A DNA stretch of 64,000 bases from CAVOOW01 sp963697675. Lineage in GTDB: Bacteria > Actinomycetota > Actinomycetes > JACCUZ01. A program made the position numbers and the translations under genes. Location of the stretch: NCBI GenBank assembly GCA_963697675.1, contig CAVOOW010000002.1, forward strand, positions 186,001-250,000, read 5' to 3'. Position 1 is the first letter of the stretch, and each line of letters begins with the position of its first letter. The notes under the pieces were generated by a model. It was not told the DNA's origin, ran no database searches, and saw nothing but the letters and a program-made list of their open reading frames with translations. Shown here one piece after another: positions 46,027 through 55,674 of this stretch.

Positions 46027-47246
46027 CGTCCGACTACGACGAGCACGCTCGCGCTCGCTGGGTCCACGAGCCCGTCAAGCGACCCGGCCGCAGCGCGTTC
46101 GAGCGTGACCGCGCGAGGGTGCTGCACTCCGCGGCCCTGCGCCGGCTCGCCGCGACCACGCAGGTCGTCGTACCCGGCGAGAGTGACTTCCCGCGCACCC
46201 GCCTGACCCACTCGCTCGAGTGCGCCCAGGTCGGGCGCGGCCTCGGCAAGGCGCTCGGCTGCGACCCGGACCTCGTCGAGACCGCGTGCCTCGCGCACGA
46301 CCTCGGCCACCCGCCGTTCGGCCACACCGGCGAGGGCGCGCTCGCCGAGATCGCGGCCGGCATCGGCGGGTTCGAGGGCAACGCACAGAGCCTGCGCATC
46401 CTGACCCGGCTCGAGCCGAAGACGTTCGCGCCGGACGGGCGCAGCGCGGGCCTCAACCTGACCCGGGCCGCGCTCGACGCGTCGTGCAAATACCCGTGGG
46501 GACGCGACGTCAACGACCGGAAATTCGGTGTGTACGACGACGACCGCGACGTCTTCAGGTGGCTCAGGGAGGGTGCCCCCGACGGCCGGAGGTGCCTCGA
46601 GGCGCAGGTCATGGACTGGTCGGACGACATCGCCTACTCCGTGCACGACCTCGAGGACGCGATCCACGCCCGACACCTCGAGCTCGACGTGCTGCGCGAC
46701 CCCTCCGAGCGGACCGCACTGACCAAGCTCGCGGCCACCCGCCTGCCCGACAGCACGTCCGACGACTTCGCAGCGGCGCTCGACCGGCTGACGACGCTGC
46801 CGTTCTGGCCACGCTCGTATGACGCGAGCCACCGTTCCCTCGCTGCCCTGAAGAACGCCACCAGCCAGCTCATCGGGCGCTTCTGCGAGGCGGCCGAGGA
46901 CGCGACGCGGCAGCAGTTCGGCAACGCCCCGATGCGCGGTTACGACGCCGACCTCGTCGTGCCGCGCGACGCCCGGCTGGAGGTCGAGGCGCTCAAGGCA
47001 GTGACCGCTCGCTACGTGATGGAGATCGAACCGGCCACCACCCGCTACGCCCAGCAACGCGACCTCGTACACGAATTGGTTGATGCTCTCCGCCGCCACG
47101 CTCCGCACGGGCTCGACCCGATCGCCCGCGAGGCATGGGAGGCGGCCACCGACGACACCGGACGGCTGCGCGCCGTCATCGACCACGTCGCCTCACTCAC
47201 CGACCCGTCGGCAATGGCGAGCCATGCCGACCTCTTGGCAGGATGA
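46023..47246 (+). CDS. dgt: deoxyguanosinetriphosphate triphosphohydrolase-like protein
   Basis: 407 residues, ATG 46023. HD-superfamily phosphohydrolase cleaving dNTPs to nucleoside and triphosphate: FPRTRLTHSLECAQVGRGLG with the first metal histidine, LAHDLGHPPFGHTGEGAL with the HD pair, FEGNAQSLRIL and the later MDWSDDIAYSVHDLEDAI. Sits upstream of the reductase and dnaG, as in many actinomycetes, where it helps balance dNTP pools near replication genes. Confidence 0.93.
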   Translation: MTSDYDEHARARWVHEPVKRPGRSAFERDRARVLHSAALRRLAATTQVVVPGESDFPRTRLTHSLECAQVGRGLGKALGCDPDLVETACLAHDLGHPPFGHTGEGALAEIAAGIGGFEGNAQSLRILTRLEPKTFAPDGRSAGLNLTRAALDASCKYPWGRDVNDRKFGVYDDDRDVFRWLREGAPDGRRCLEAQVMDWSDDIAYSVHDLEDAIHARHLELDVLRDPSERTALTKLAATRLPDSTSDDFAAALDRLTTLPFWPRSYDASHRSLAALKNATSQLIGRFCEAAEDATRQQFGNAPMRGYDADLVVPRDARLEVEALKAVTARYVMEIEPATTRYAQQRDLVHELVDALRRHAPHGLDPIAREAWEAATDDTGRLRAVIDHVASLTDPSAMASHADLLAG

Positions 47247-47250
47247 AGTC

Positions 47251-48481
47251 ATGACGGCAAACCAGAGCTATGTGATCGTCGGTGCCAGCCTGGCGGGTGC
47301 CAAGGCTGCCGAGGCGATGCGGGACGCGGGATTCGACGGCAGCGTGGTGATCGTCGGTGACGAGCGTGAGCTGCCCTATGAGCGGCCCCCGCTGTCGAAG
47401 GGCTATCTGCTGGGCAAGGACGCGCGGGAGAAGGCGTTCGTGCACGCGGAGGAGTGGTACGGGGACCATGACGTCGCGCTGCGGCTCGGCACGACCGTCA
47501 CCGGGCTGCACCGCTCGGCGCACGAGATCGAGCTGTCCGGCGGCGAGCGCATCTCCTACGACAAGCTGCTGCTCGCAACGGGCTCGTCACCGCGCAAGCT
47601 GCAGGCGCCGGGGGCCGACCTCGACGGGTGTGCACTACCTGCGCCGCATCGGCGACTCCGACGCGTTGCGCGAGACGTTCGCCGGCGGCGGGTCGCTTGT
47701 CGTGGTCGGCGCCGGGTGGATCGGGCTGGAGGTGGCCGCGGCGGCCCGGCACTACGGGGTCGACGTCACCGTGCTCGAGCCGCAGCCGACCCCGCTGCAC
47801 GCTGCGCTCGGGCGCGAGGTCGGCGACATCTTCGCCGCGCTGCACCGCGACCACGGTGTGGACGTACGCACCGGATCGGGCGTCAAGTCCATCGAGGGCA
47901 GCGACGGCCGCGTGACCGGTGTGACCACGTCGTCGGGCGAGGTCGTGGCCGCTGACAACGTCGTCGTCGGCGTCGGCGTGAAGCCCAACGTGCGACTGGC
48001 CGAGGCGGCAGGGCTCGACGTCGAGGTCGGCATCGTGGTGGACGAGATGCTGCAGACCTCCGATGACGCGATCTGGGCGGCCGGCGACGTGGCCAGCGCG
48101 TGGCATCCCCTGTTCGAGGCCCGGGTGCGCGTCGAGCACTGGGCCAACGCGTCCGGCCAGGGCAAGGCCGCCGGTGCGGTGATGGCGGGCAAGGGTGAGC
48201 CCTACGCGAAGCTGCCCTACTTCTTCACCGACCAGTACGACCTCGGCATGGAGTACCACGGGCTCGTCGACGCCCAGGGCTACGACGACGTGGTGCTGCG
48301 CGGCGACGTGTCGTCGGGGGAGTGGCTGGCCTTCTGGCTGCGCGACGGTCGGGTGCTGGCCGGGATGAACGTCAACATCTGGGACGCCTCCGACGCGATC
48401 AAGGCGCTGGCCCGGGGCCGGGTGGCCGTGTCCCGTGACCGCCTCGCCGACGTCGACGTACCCCTGACCGACCTGGCCTGA
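47251..48481 (+). CDS. rhodocoxin/ferredoxin-NAD(P)+ reductase-type flavoprotein, frame interrupted
   Basis: About 409 residues. ATG 47251, 4 bp after dgt. FAD motif SYVIVGASLAGAKAAEAMRD, LPYERPPLSKGYL, the ATG-like LLLATGSSPRKL, the NAD site SLVVVGAGWIGLEVAAAARH, the second FAD motif IWAAGDVASAWHP, and a C-terminal reductase domain. At 47628-47632 (GACGGGTGTGCAC) the frame slips. Removing one T joins GADLDG to VHYLRRIGDSDAL as in relatives. This class passes electrons to ferredoxins for Rieske or P450 enzymes, so it could serve the distant Rieske pair, though adjacency does not require it. Confidence 0.87.
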
Positions 48482-48583
48482 GCGGTCAGGCGCTGCGCGT
48501 ACCCGCCGCCTCGCCGCCCGCCGTTTCCCAGCTGACCTCGCCCCTCGCATCCGGTACTCCCGCCGCAGCGCGCTCGCCGCCGG

Positions 48584-48629
48584 GCATGCGCGAATCGCTG
48601 GGGTCAGGACAACGGCCAATCGCGCATGC
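48584..48629. terminator. inverted repeat in the reductase-dnaG gap
   Basis: GCATGCGCGA (48584-48593) and TCGCGCATGC (48620-48629), a perfect 10-bp stem with a 26-nt loop, about 100 bp after the reductase stop and 100 bp before dnaG. Possible terminator or operator. The rest of the 246-bp gap shows nothing clear. Confidence 0.4.
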
Positions 48630-48727
48630 TCGCGGCTGCAACGACTTTTTCACCGGTAGTCGCGATCTTGGCACGGTGATGGGGACGACCGCGGTGATCT
48701 GTCAGACGCGACGCATAGACTCGGCTC

Positions 48728-50567
48728 GTGGCAGGCCGGATCCGTGACGAGGACGTTGTGCTCGTCAAGGAACGGGCCGACATCTCCGAGGTCATCGGTG
48801 ACCACGTCACGCTGCGCAACGCTGGCGGCGGCAACTTCAAGGGCCTCTGCCCGTTCCACGACGAGAAGAGCCCGTCCTTCTCGGTGCGGCCGAGTGTAGG
48901 TTCATATCACTGCTTCGGTTGCGGTGAAGGCGGCGACGTCATCTCGTTCGTGATGAAGCTCGACCACCTGACCTTCGCGGAGACCGTCGAGCGGTTGGCG
49001 TCGCGCTACAACATCGCGTTGCGTTATGAAGACGGCGCGGCCGGTCCCGCGCGAAACTCGGGCCAGCGCCACCGGCTCATCGAGGCGCACAAGGCGGCCG
49101 CCCAGTTCTACGCCGAGCAGCTTGCGACGCCGCCCGCCCAGAAAGCCCGTGAGTTCCTCAACGAGCGCGGCTTCGACCAGCAGGCGGCCGAGCACTTCGG
49201 TGTCGGCTTCGCACCGCAGGACTGGGACGCCCTCACCGTTCACCTCCGCGGCCAAAGGGTTCACCCAGGAGGAGCTCGTCGCGGGCGGGTTGTCCAACAA
49301 CGGCCAGCGCGGTCCCATCGACCGTTTCAAGGGCCGCCTGCTCTGGCCGATCCGCGACATCACCGGCGACGTCATCGGCTTCGGCGCGCGGCGCATCTTC
49401 GACGACGACCGCATCGAGGCCAAGTACGTCAACACACCCGACACGCCGATCTACAAGAAGTCGACCGTTCTCTACGGCGTCGACCTGGCGAAGAAGGAGA
49501 TCGCGCGGCGCATGCAGGCCGTGGTCGTCGAGGGTTATACCGACGTGATGGCCTGCCATCTCGCCGGCATCGAGACGGCCATCGCGACGTGCGGCACGTC
49601 GTTCGGCGAGGACCACATCAGAGTGCTGCGGCGACTGCTGATGGACCAGAACGAGTTCCGCGGTGAGGTCGTGTTCACCTTCGACGGCGACGCCGCAGGG
49701 CAGAAGGCCGCCGAGCGCGCCTTCACGTTCGACCAGAAGTTCACGACGCAGACCTTCGTGGCCGTCGAGCCGACCGGTGCCGACCCGTGCGAGCTGCGGC
49801 AGGCAAAGGGCGACCTGGCCGTGAGAGATCTCATCGCCAACCGCGTGCCGTTGTTCGAGTTCGCGATCAAGGCATCGATTGCGCGCTACGACCTCGACAC
49901 TCCCGAAGGGCGCACCGGGGCGACCCCGGCCGCGATGGCCGTCGTACAGAAGATCCGCGACGTCTCCCTGCGCACCGCCTACGCGCGCCAGCTGTCCGGC
50001 TGGCTCGGGCTGCCCGACCCCGACGAGCTGGTCATGCACGCGCGCGGCGGCACGAACCAGATCGGCCGTTATGCCCGCGTGGTCGCGCCCGACGACCCGG
50101 CCCTGCGCTTCGAGCGGGACGCGCTCAAAGTGGTGCTGCAGGCTCCGCATCTGGCCGACGCGTCCTTCGACGGGCTCGACCGCTCGGTCTTCACTGCCCT
50201 TCCTTACGCGGCGGTCCGCGATGCCGTGGCCGCTGCCGGTGGTGTCGCGGCGGCCGCGGGCGGCGGCGCGGGATGGGTGGCGCGCGTGGAGGCGGCGGCG
50301 GCCGATGACGACGTACGTCGACTGGCCCGCGAGCTCGCGGTCGAGCCGATCCCGAGCGATGAGGCGGCACAGCAGCGCTGGGCTGTCGAGGTGTTGGCCC
50401 GCCTCGAGGAGCTCGCACTCACTCGCACGATCACCGACGTGAAGTCGCGGCTGCAGCGCATCAATCCGGTCGAGCAGGCGGCCGACTACAACCGGCATTT
50501 CGCCGAGCTGATCGCGCTCGAGGCGCGTCGCCGGGAGATGCGCGACCGGGCCATCGGGACGCTCTAG
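48728..50567 (+). CDS. dnaG: DNA primase, frame interrupted
   Basis: Makes RNA primers for replication. GTG 48728. The CHC2 zinc finger is CPFHDEKSPSF (residues 41 onward) with YHCFGCGEGGD. The frame slips at about 49245-49250 (CTCCGCGGCCAAAGGG): HLR is followed, one base later, by AKGFTQEELVAGGLSNN. The TOPRIM domain then reads VVVEGYTDVMACHLAGI, GTSFGEDHI and FTFDGDAAGQKAAERA, with a C-terminal helicase-binding domain to 50567. About 612 residues in total. An essential gene cannot carry this frameshift, so it is almost certainly an extra G in the assembly. Confidence 0.92.
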
Positions 50568-50759
50568 AAACAGCTCGCGGGTGGTCGCGGAAACTGTCTT
50601 CGCGGGTCCTGGCGGCGGACCCCATGCAAAGGATTCGGGGGCGGAATCCTCCCACCGCGAATGTTGTGCGCCGAAACAATTCATGGTTGTTCGGGCAGGA
50701 TTTGGTCACGTCCGGGAAATCTTCAGCACTTTGCCCGCACAGGGGGCAGACTGACCTTT

Positions 50760-51947
50760 GTGGGGACAGGACTGGTCCTGCCGGACGGTGTCAACGAAGT
50801 CGTGGCGCGACTCCGCAAGAGCGGAGGCGGGTCAGGGCTGATTCCCGCCCAGGCAGTGGCGAGCGAGGCGACTGCGTCAGGTCTTGCCCCCGAGAACATC
50901 GACGACATCGTGCGCCAGCTGGCCGACTCGGGCGTCGAGGTCGTGCTGGACGAGCCGTCGCCCGCTGAGCTGGCGCAGGCGGCCGTCGAGGACGAGGAAG
51001 AGCTCCCGTCGCTCGACGAGGCGGGGCCGGCAGCGTCGGCAGACCTGGTGCGCGTCTACCTGCGCGAGATCGGCCGCGTGCCGCTGCTCACCGCCGAGCT
51101 CGAGGTCGACCTGGCGCGGCGGGTGGAGGCTGGTGTCTTCGCCGCCGAGCGGCTCGTCGAGGGTGGCGTCATGCCCATCGAGCTGCGCCGGGAGCTCGCG
51201 ACGATCGCGGCCGACGGCGCGCGAGCCAAGAGCCAGCTGATCGAGGCCAACCTGCGTCTGGTCGTGTCGATCGCCAAGCGCTACTCCGGACGCGGCCTGC
51301 CGTTCCTCGACCTGATCCAGGAGGGCAACCTCGGGCTGATCCGCGCCGTCGAGAAGTTCGACTACACGCGCGGCTACAAGTTCTCCACGTACGCCAGCTG
51401 GTGGATCCGCCAGGCCGTCTCGCGCGCTGTCGCCGACCAGGCGCGCACGATCCGCATCCCGGTGCACATGGTCGAGACGGTGAACCGCATCCTGCGCGCC
51501 CAGCGGCTGCTGGTGCAGACCCTCGGCCGCGAGCCCACCATCGACGAGATCGCCGAGCGGGTCGACCTGCCGGCGTCACGGGTCGGTGAGATCCGCCGCC
51601 TGGCGATGGAGCCCGTGTCGCTGCACTCGCCGGTCGGCGAGGAGGACGGCTCCGAGCTCGGTGACCTCATCGAGGACTCCGAGTCGATCGCGCCGGCCGA
51701 CATCGTCTCGATCGGGCTCCTGCAGTCCCACGTCGAGGCGGTGCTCAACCACCTCGGTGAGCGCGAGCGCGAGGTCGTGCGGATGCGCTACGGCCTCGGC
51801 GACGGCGAGCCGCGCACCCTCGAGGAGGTCGGCCGCGCGTTCGGCGTGACCCGCGAACGGGTGCGGCAGATCGAGGCCAAGAGCCTGGCCAAGCTGCGTC
51901 ATCCGCATCTGGCCCAGCAGCTGCGCGACTACCTCACCACCAGCTGA
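50760..51947 (+). CDS. sigma-70 family RNA polymerase sigma factor (SigA/HrdB-like)
   Basis: 395 residues from GTG 50760. Region 1.1-like N-terminus (SGLAPENIDDIVRQLADSGV); region 1.2 DLVRVYLREIGRVPLL; region 2 IEANLRLVVSIAKRYSGRGL then FLDLIQEGNLGLIRAVEKFD, with -10 recognition residues in YKFSTYASWWIRQAV; region 3 and region 4 with the helix-turn-helix TLEEVGRAFGVTRERVRQIE. It has the full group 1/2 domain set but is short for a primary factor. It is either the principal sigma factor or a HrdB paralogue. The position after dnaG matches the classical macromolecular-synthesis order. Confidence 0.92.
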   Translation: MGTGLVLPDGVNEVVARLRKSGGGSGLIPAQAVASEATASGLAPENIDDIVRQLADSGVEVVLDEPSPAELAQAAVEDEEELPSLDEAGPAASADLVRVYLREIGRVPLLTAELEVDLARRVEAGVFAAERLVEGGVMPIELRRELATIAADGARAKSQLIEANLRLVVSIAKRYSGRGLPFLDLIQEGNLGLIRAVEKFDYTRGYKFSTYASWWIRQAVSRAVADQARTIRIPVHMVETVNRILRAQRLLVQTLGREPTIDEIAERVDLPASRVGEIRRLAMEPVSLHSPVGEEDGSELGDLIEDSESIAPADIVSIGLLQSHVEAVLNHLGEREREVVRMRYGLGDGEPRTLEEVGRAFGVTRERVRQIEAKSLAKLRHPHLAQQLRDYLTTS

Positions 51948-51983
51948 GTCGCCCGCGCACCGTCGCCGTACGCTTCCTCGATC

Positions 51984-52488
51984 ATGCGCTTGCCACGACG
52001 CACGCCTCGCCTGCCCGACGACGCGCGCGCGGCGCTCGACCTCGCGCGCGGCGAGCGGGTGCTCAGCGCCGGAGGGCTGCGCGGGGGTGGCTGGGTGGCC
52101 GCCACCGACCAGGGCCTGGTCGGGGCCGGGTGGCGCGTGGCCTGGTCCGCGGCGACCCACGCTCAGTGGTACGACGACGCGGCCACCCTCGTGGTCACCT
52201 GGCTCGACGATGCGCGGCGAGCGTCATGAGCGCTCGCTGGTGCTCGACGAACCGGGGCTGCTGCCCGAGGCCGTCTACGAGCGGGTGACGGCCACGATCC
52301 TGCTCAGCCAGCTCCTGCCGGTCAGCGGAAAGCGGGGCGTGCGGATCGTCGCCCGGCGCCAGCCGGGGTCCGACGAGGTGCAGTGGCAGATCGTGCCGGA
52401 CGCGGGAGTCGACCTGGCCGAGCCGGCTGTCCGGGCCCGGGTCGATGCGGCCATCCGGGTGATGGCCACCGAGCTCGGCCTGCCCTGA
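51984..52488 (+). CDS. conserved hypothetical protein, frame interrupted
   Basis: Starts at ATG 51984 and reads RLPRRTPRLPDDARAALDLA, then GGWVAATDQGLVGAGWRVAW and ATLVVTWLDDARR. The frame then slips near 52210-52222 and continues SLVLDEPGLLPEAVYERVTA, then TILLSQLLPVSGKRGVRIVA and DEVQWQIVPDAGVDLAEP, to the stop at 52488. The two parts make one protein of about 167 residues of the kind often found after sigma-factor genes in actinomycetes; no function is known. If the frames are truly separate, each would be an orphan fragment. Confidence 0.65.
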
Positions 52489-52513
52489 CGCTCCGGTCGC
52501 GCCGGCGCCGCGG

Positions 52514-53584
52514 TCAGGCGGCCGGTTCGCGGTTCGGACGGCAGGCGCCTTGACGAGCCGCCTCTTGGGGGAGCCGAGCATGCGCAGCACCGCCTGCTCG
52601 ACCTGACCGTGGGTCGCGGGCTGTCCGAAGTCGGCGTCCGCGCCCAGCCGCTCGAGTGACCGGGCCACCGTGACGCCGTCGTCATAGAGGTCGAGGACAC
52701 GCGGGTCGATGTAGGAGCTCCGGCAAACGGCGGGAGTGTTGCCGAGGTAGGTTGACGACCTCGGTCACGACGCGGCTGACGGCGCGCTTGCGGGCGCTCA
52801 CCGAGGTGGGAGCGGAGGTGGAGACGGCGAGTCCGACCGCCATCAGCACGGTCGCATGCCAGGTACGGAAGTCCTTGGCGCTCACGTCCTCGCCGACGAC
52901 CTCCTTGAGGTAGCCGTTGATGTCGGCGCTGCTGATGTCGTGCCAGCCGTCGCGGTCCTTGAACGCGAGCAGCTCGCGACCGCCGCCGTCGCGCTTGAGC
53001 AGCGCGCGCACGACCTTCGTGACGCTGGGGTCGACGATGGCCTGAGTGCGCTCCTTGCCGCTCTTGGCGGGGTAGTCGAAGACAACCAGGTCACCGGTGA
53101 CTGTGACGTGCTTGCGCAGCATCGTGGCCAGGCCGTAGGTGCCGTTGTCCTCGGCGTAGGTCTCGCCGCCGACGCGGAAGAAGCCGAGGTCCAGCAACCG
53201 GAAGGCGGCAGCGAGCACGCGCCGCTTGGTCAGGCCTCGCCCGCCGAGATGCTCGTGGACGGTCTCGCGCGCCTTCGGCAGCTTGCGCGCGAACGTCAGG
53301 ACGCGGTCGTGCTTGGCGGCGTCACGTTGGATGCGCCAGTCGTCGTGGTAGCGGTATTGCCGGCGCCCCGCCGCGTCGGTGCCGAGTGCCTGGATGTGGC
53401 CTTGTGGGAACGGACAGATCCATACGTCCTCCCAGGCCGGCGGGAGGACCAGCGCCCGGATGCGCTCGAGGATCTCGGCGTCGACGACCTTGCTGCCGTC
53501 CGGGTAGACATAGCTGAAGCCTCTGCCGCGCCGGACGCGCCGGATGCCGGGGCCTGAACAGTCGATCCTGCGCAACCTGGCCAC
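52514..53584 (-). CDS. DNA topoisomerase IB, frame interrupted
   Basis: Poxvirus-type topoisomerase IB that nicks one strand and relaxes supercoils. From ATG 53584: RRGRGFSYVYPDGSKVVDAE, VLPPAWEDVWICPFPQGHIQ, AKHDRVLTFARKLPKARETV, and the catalytic arginine/lysine region GRELLAFKDRDGW and DFRTWHATVLMAVGL. At about 52752 an extra C breaks the frame; in the corrected frame it continues NYLGNTPAVCRSSYIDPRVL with the nucleophilic tyrosine in SSYIDP. The last 30 residues may contain a second slip (near 52540). The end at 52514 is therefore approximate. About 355 residues. Confidence 0.82.
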
Positions 53585-53620
53585 GCGCGTGCCCCCCGCT
53601 CTCGCCCCGTGTGGTCTGCG

Positions 53621-53923
53621 TCAGACGTGGCCGTTGCTGCCGGCGTAGCCGCCGCTGCCTTCGGTCGGCTCGGAGCCTTGGCCCATCCAGGCCGGCTTCT
53701 TCTCCTGCCACTTGTCGCCGACCTTGCCGGTCGCCATGTCCTTGGCGGTCGAGAGGACGTCGGTCGCCTGGTGGCCGATCGTGTTGGCCGTCCCCTGCAC
53801 CGCCGGGTTGCTGGCGAAGGCCCGAGCCGCCTCGCGGATCTGGTCATAGCGGCCGCGGCCGGCCTTGCTGCCGAGGATGTAGCCGGTTGCGAAGCCGGCG
53901 ATGAACGTGACCTTGGTGCGCAT
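53621..53923 (-). CDS. YtxH-like small membrane-associated protein
   Basis: 100 residues from ATG 53923. A short hydrophobic N-terminus, KVTFIAGFATGYILGSKAGR, with the glycine pattern of YtxH-domain proteins, then an amphipathic Ala/Gln-rich helix (RYDQIREAARAFASNPAVQG and TANTIGHQATDVLSTAKDMA), a KWQEKKPAWMG segment and a Gly/Ser-rich tail. Proteins of this type are common near topoisomerase IB and stress genes in actinomycetes, with unknown function. Confidence 0.78.
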   Translation of the reverse strand: MRTKVTFIAGFATGYILGSKAGRGRYDQIREAARAFASNPAVQGTANTIGHQATDVLSTAKDMATGKVGDKWQEKKPAWMGQGSEPTEGSGGYAGSNGHV

Positions 53924-54076
53924 GTCTCGCCTCCCGTAGAACCTGAGCTAGCCATTCTCGCGCGTCCGGCCCCTACCCGCATCCGCGGACCCGACACCAA
54001 CGCCGGGCAACGCGCGGGGCAGGTGCGCTAATCTGTGCCATCGCGACCGGCGCTAGGCTTGTGCAGGCCGGTCCGA

Positions 54077-54149
<73 letters not shown>

Positions 54150-54167
54150 CAACCGAGAACCCGCAGG

Positions 54168-55007
54168 TCACCCGCCCAAGGCGTCCGCGGGCGTGGGCAG
54201 CCACCCGACGTGACCGGCGAGCAGCGCGTAGCCGACGAACGCGACGACGTCCATCAGGGTGTGCGCGACCACCAGAGGTCCCACTCGTCCCCACCGGGTG
54301 TAGAGCCAGCCGAACACCAGCCCCATCACCGCATTGCCCGCGAAGCCCCCGAGGCCCTGGTAGAGGTGATAGCTGCCGCGCACCAGCGCGCTGACGACGA
54401 TGGATGCGCCCGGGCTCCAGCCCAGCTGCCGCAGCCGGGTGATCAGGTAGCCGAGCACGACGACCTCTTCGAGCAGTGCGTTCTGCAGAGCCGAGAGGAC
54501 GAGCACGGGGATGCGCCACCAGACGTCCGGCAGGTTCTCCGGGACAACGGTGAGCTCGACGCCCAGGGCGTGGGTGACCAGATAGAGCGCGAGCCCGGTG
54601 CCGCCGATCACCGCCGCAACGACGGCGCCCCGTACGACGTCCTGTTGTGGACGTGATGTGTCGAGGCCGATAGTCCGGAGACTCTGGCCGGATCGGACGA
54701 GCAGGTAGGCCACGAGGAATACGGGAGCCAGACCGAAGCCGAGCGCCAGCAGCTGGAAGGTGAGGTCGATCCACGGTCGGCCCGGTGCCCGGCTGGAGTT
54801 CAGGACGGCGGCCTGGTTCGCCAGCTTGCCCGGCTCGGTGGCCGAGGCGATGAGATCGACGAGCGCGAAGACCCCGGACCGGCCCAGCGACAGCGCGAGA
54901 ACGATCCACACCTCGAGGATGATCAGCCGTCGGCTGAGTCCAGGAGGCGCGACGGTGGGCGGTCGATCATCGGACACCCGTCCATCGTCGCCGTTGCTCA
55001 GCCACAT
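54168..55007 (-). CDS. CPBP-family intramembrane metalloprotease
   Basis: 279 residues, about seven or eight hydrophobic spans, start ATG 55007 (GTG after ten residues possible). The CPBP (Abi, type II CAAX) motif 1 is ALLEEVVVLGYLITRLRQLG with the EE pair and a downstream arginine. Motif 2 is SALVRGSYHLYQGLGGFAGN with histidine, and motif 3 is PLVVAHTLMDVVAFVG with HxxxD. Actinobacterial members handle membrane or prenylated peptides, or bacteriocin immunity; no partner peptide is visible here. It converges on the tRNA. Confidence 0.87.
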   Translation of the reverse strand: MWLSNGDDGRVSDDRPPTVAPPGLSRRLIILEVWIVLALSLGRSGVFALVDLIASATEPGKLANQAAVLNSSRAPGRPWIDLTFQLLALGFGLAPVFLVAYLLVRSGQSLRTIGLDTSRPQQDVVRGAVVAAVIGGTGLALYLVTHALGVELTVVPENLPDVWWRIPVLVLSALQNALLEEVVVLGYLITRLRQLGWSPGASIVVSALVRGSYHLYQGLGGFAGNAVMGLVFGWLYTRWGRVGPLVVAHTLMDVVAFVGYALLAGHVGWLPTPADALGG

Positions 55008-55038
55008 CGCACCATGGGGGTCGGGGAGATGCAGCCCG

Positions 55039-55674
55039 TCAGAACCGCATCGACCGGCGGACGTCGCTCCTGGCGCGGTTCCGCCGCCGGTGCTTCCAGT
55101 ACGCGAACGCCGCGCCGCCGAGCAGGACGACGGCGAGCGCCGCGCTGACCTGGCCGAGAACGTGCACCAACGACTGGTAGGACGCGCCGGCGAAGAACCC
55201 GAGCAGCGTCAACCCGACACCCCAGATGACCCCGCCGGCGGCGTTGAACACCAGGAACCGCCCGTACGGCATCCGGCTCATGCCGGCCAGACCCGGCATC
55301 ACCGCTCGCAGGAAGGCGGTGAAGCGGGCGACGAACACCGCCCAACCGCCACGGTCGCGCAGCGTGTCCTGCGCACTCTCGATCCGGGACGTGTGGCGGC
55401 GGAGCAGCCGGGTCCGCAACAGTCGGGGCCCGTAGAGCCGGCCGACCTCATAGCCGACGCTGTCCCCGACCACCGCGGCGACGACCACCAGCGGCAACAT
55501 CACCGCCAGGTCGAGGCGGCCGGTCGCGCAGAGCACGCCACCGATGACGCACGCGGTCTCCCCGGGCAGCAGGAAGCCGACGAACAAGGCGGCTTCGGCG
55601 AACACGAGCGCGGCGATCACGAAGTACGCCAGGCCCGGCGGAACGTTCAGCAGTTGGTCGAGCAGGCCACTCAC
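55039..55674 (-). CDS. DedA/VTT-family membrane protein
   Basis: 211 residues from GTG 55674. SNARE-associated DedA core: FAEAALFVGFLLPGETACVI, VVAAVVGDSVGYEVGRLYGP, and the signature FVARFTAFLRAVMPGLAGMS with the conserved arginines, then GGVIWGVGLTLLGFFAG. Bacterial DedA proteins flip undecaprenyl phosphate or phosphatidylethanolamine. GTGA at 55671-55674 would overlap the PAP2 stop once the frame through the upstream repeat is corrected. As sequenced, the two are fused in one frame. A PAP2 partner dephosphorylating undecaprenyl diphosphate makes functional sense. Confidence 0.85.
   Translation of the reverse strand: MSGLLDQLLNVPPGLAYFVIAALVFAEAALFVGFLLPGETACVIGGVLCATGRLDLAVMLPLVVVAAVVGDSVGYEVGRLYGPRLLRTRLLRRHTSRIESAQDTLRDRGGWAVFVARFTAFLRAVMPGLAGMSRMPYGRFLVFNAAGGVIWGVGLTLLGFFAGASYQSLVHVLGQVSAALAVVLLGGAAFAYWKHRRRNRARSDVRRSMRF

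Noticed and set aside
48728..50567. Programmed ribosomal frameshifting in dnaG and other interrupted genes
   Set aside because: The junctions lack shared slippery heptamers and occur in unrelated genes. Single indels in CG runs explain them more simply.
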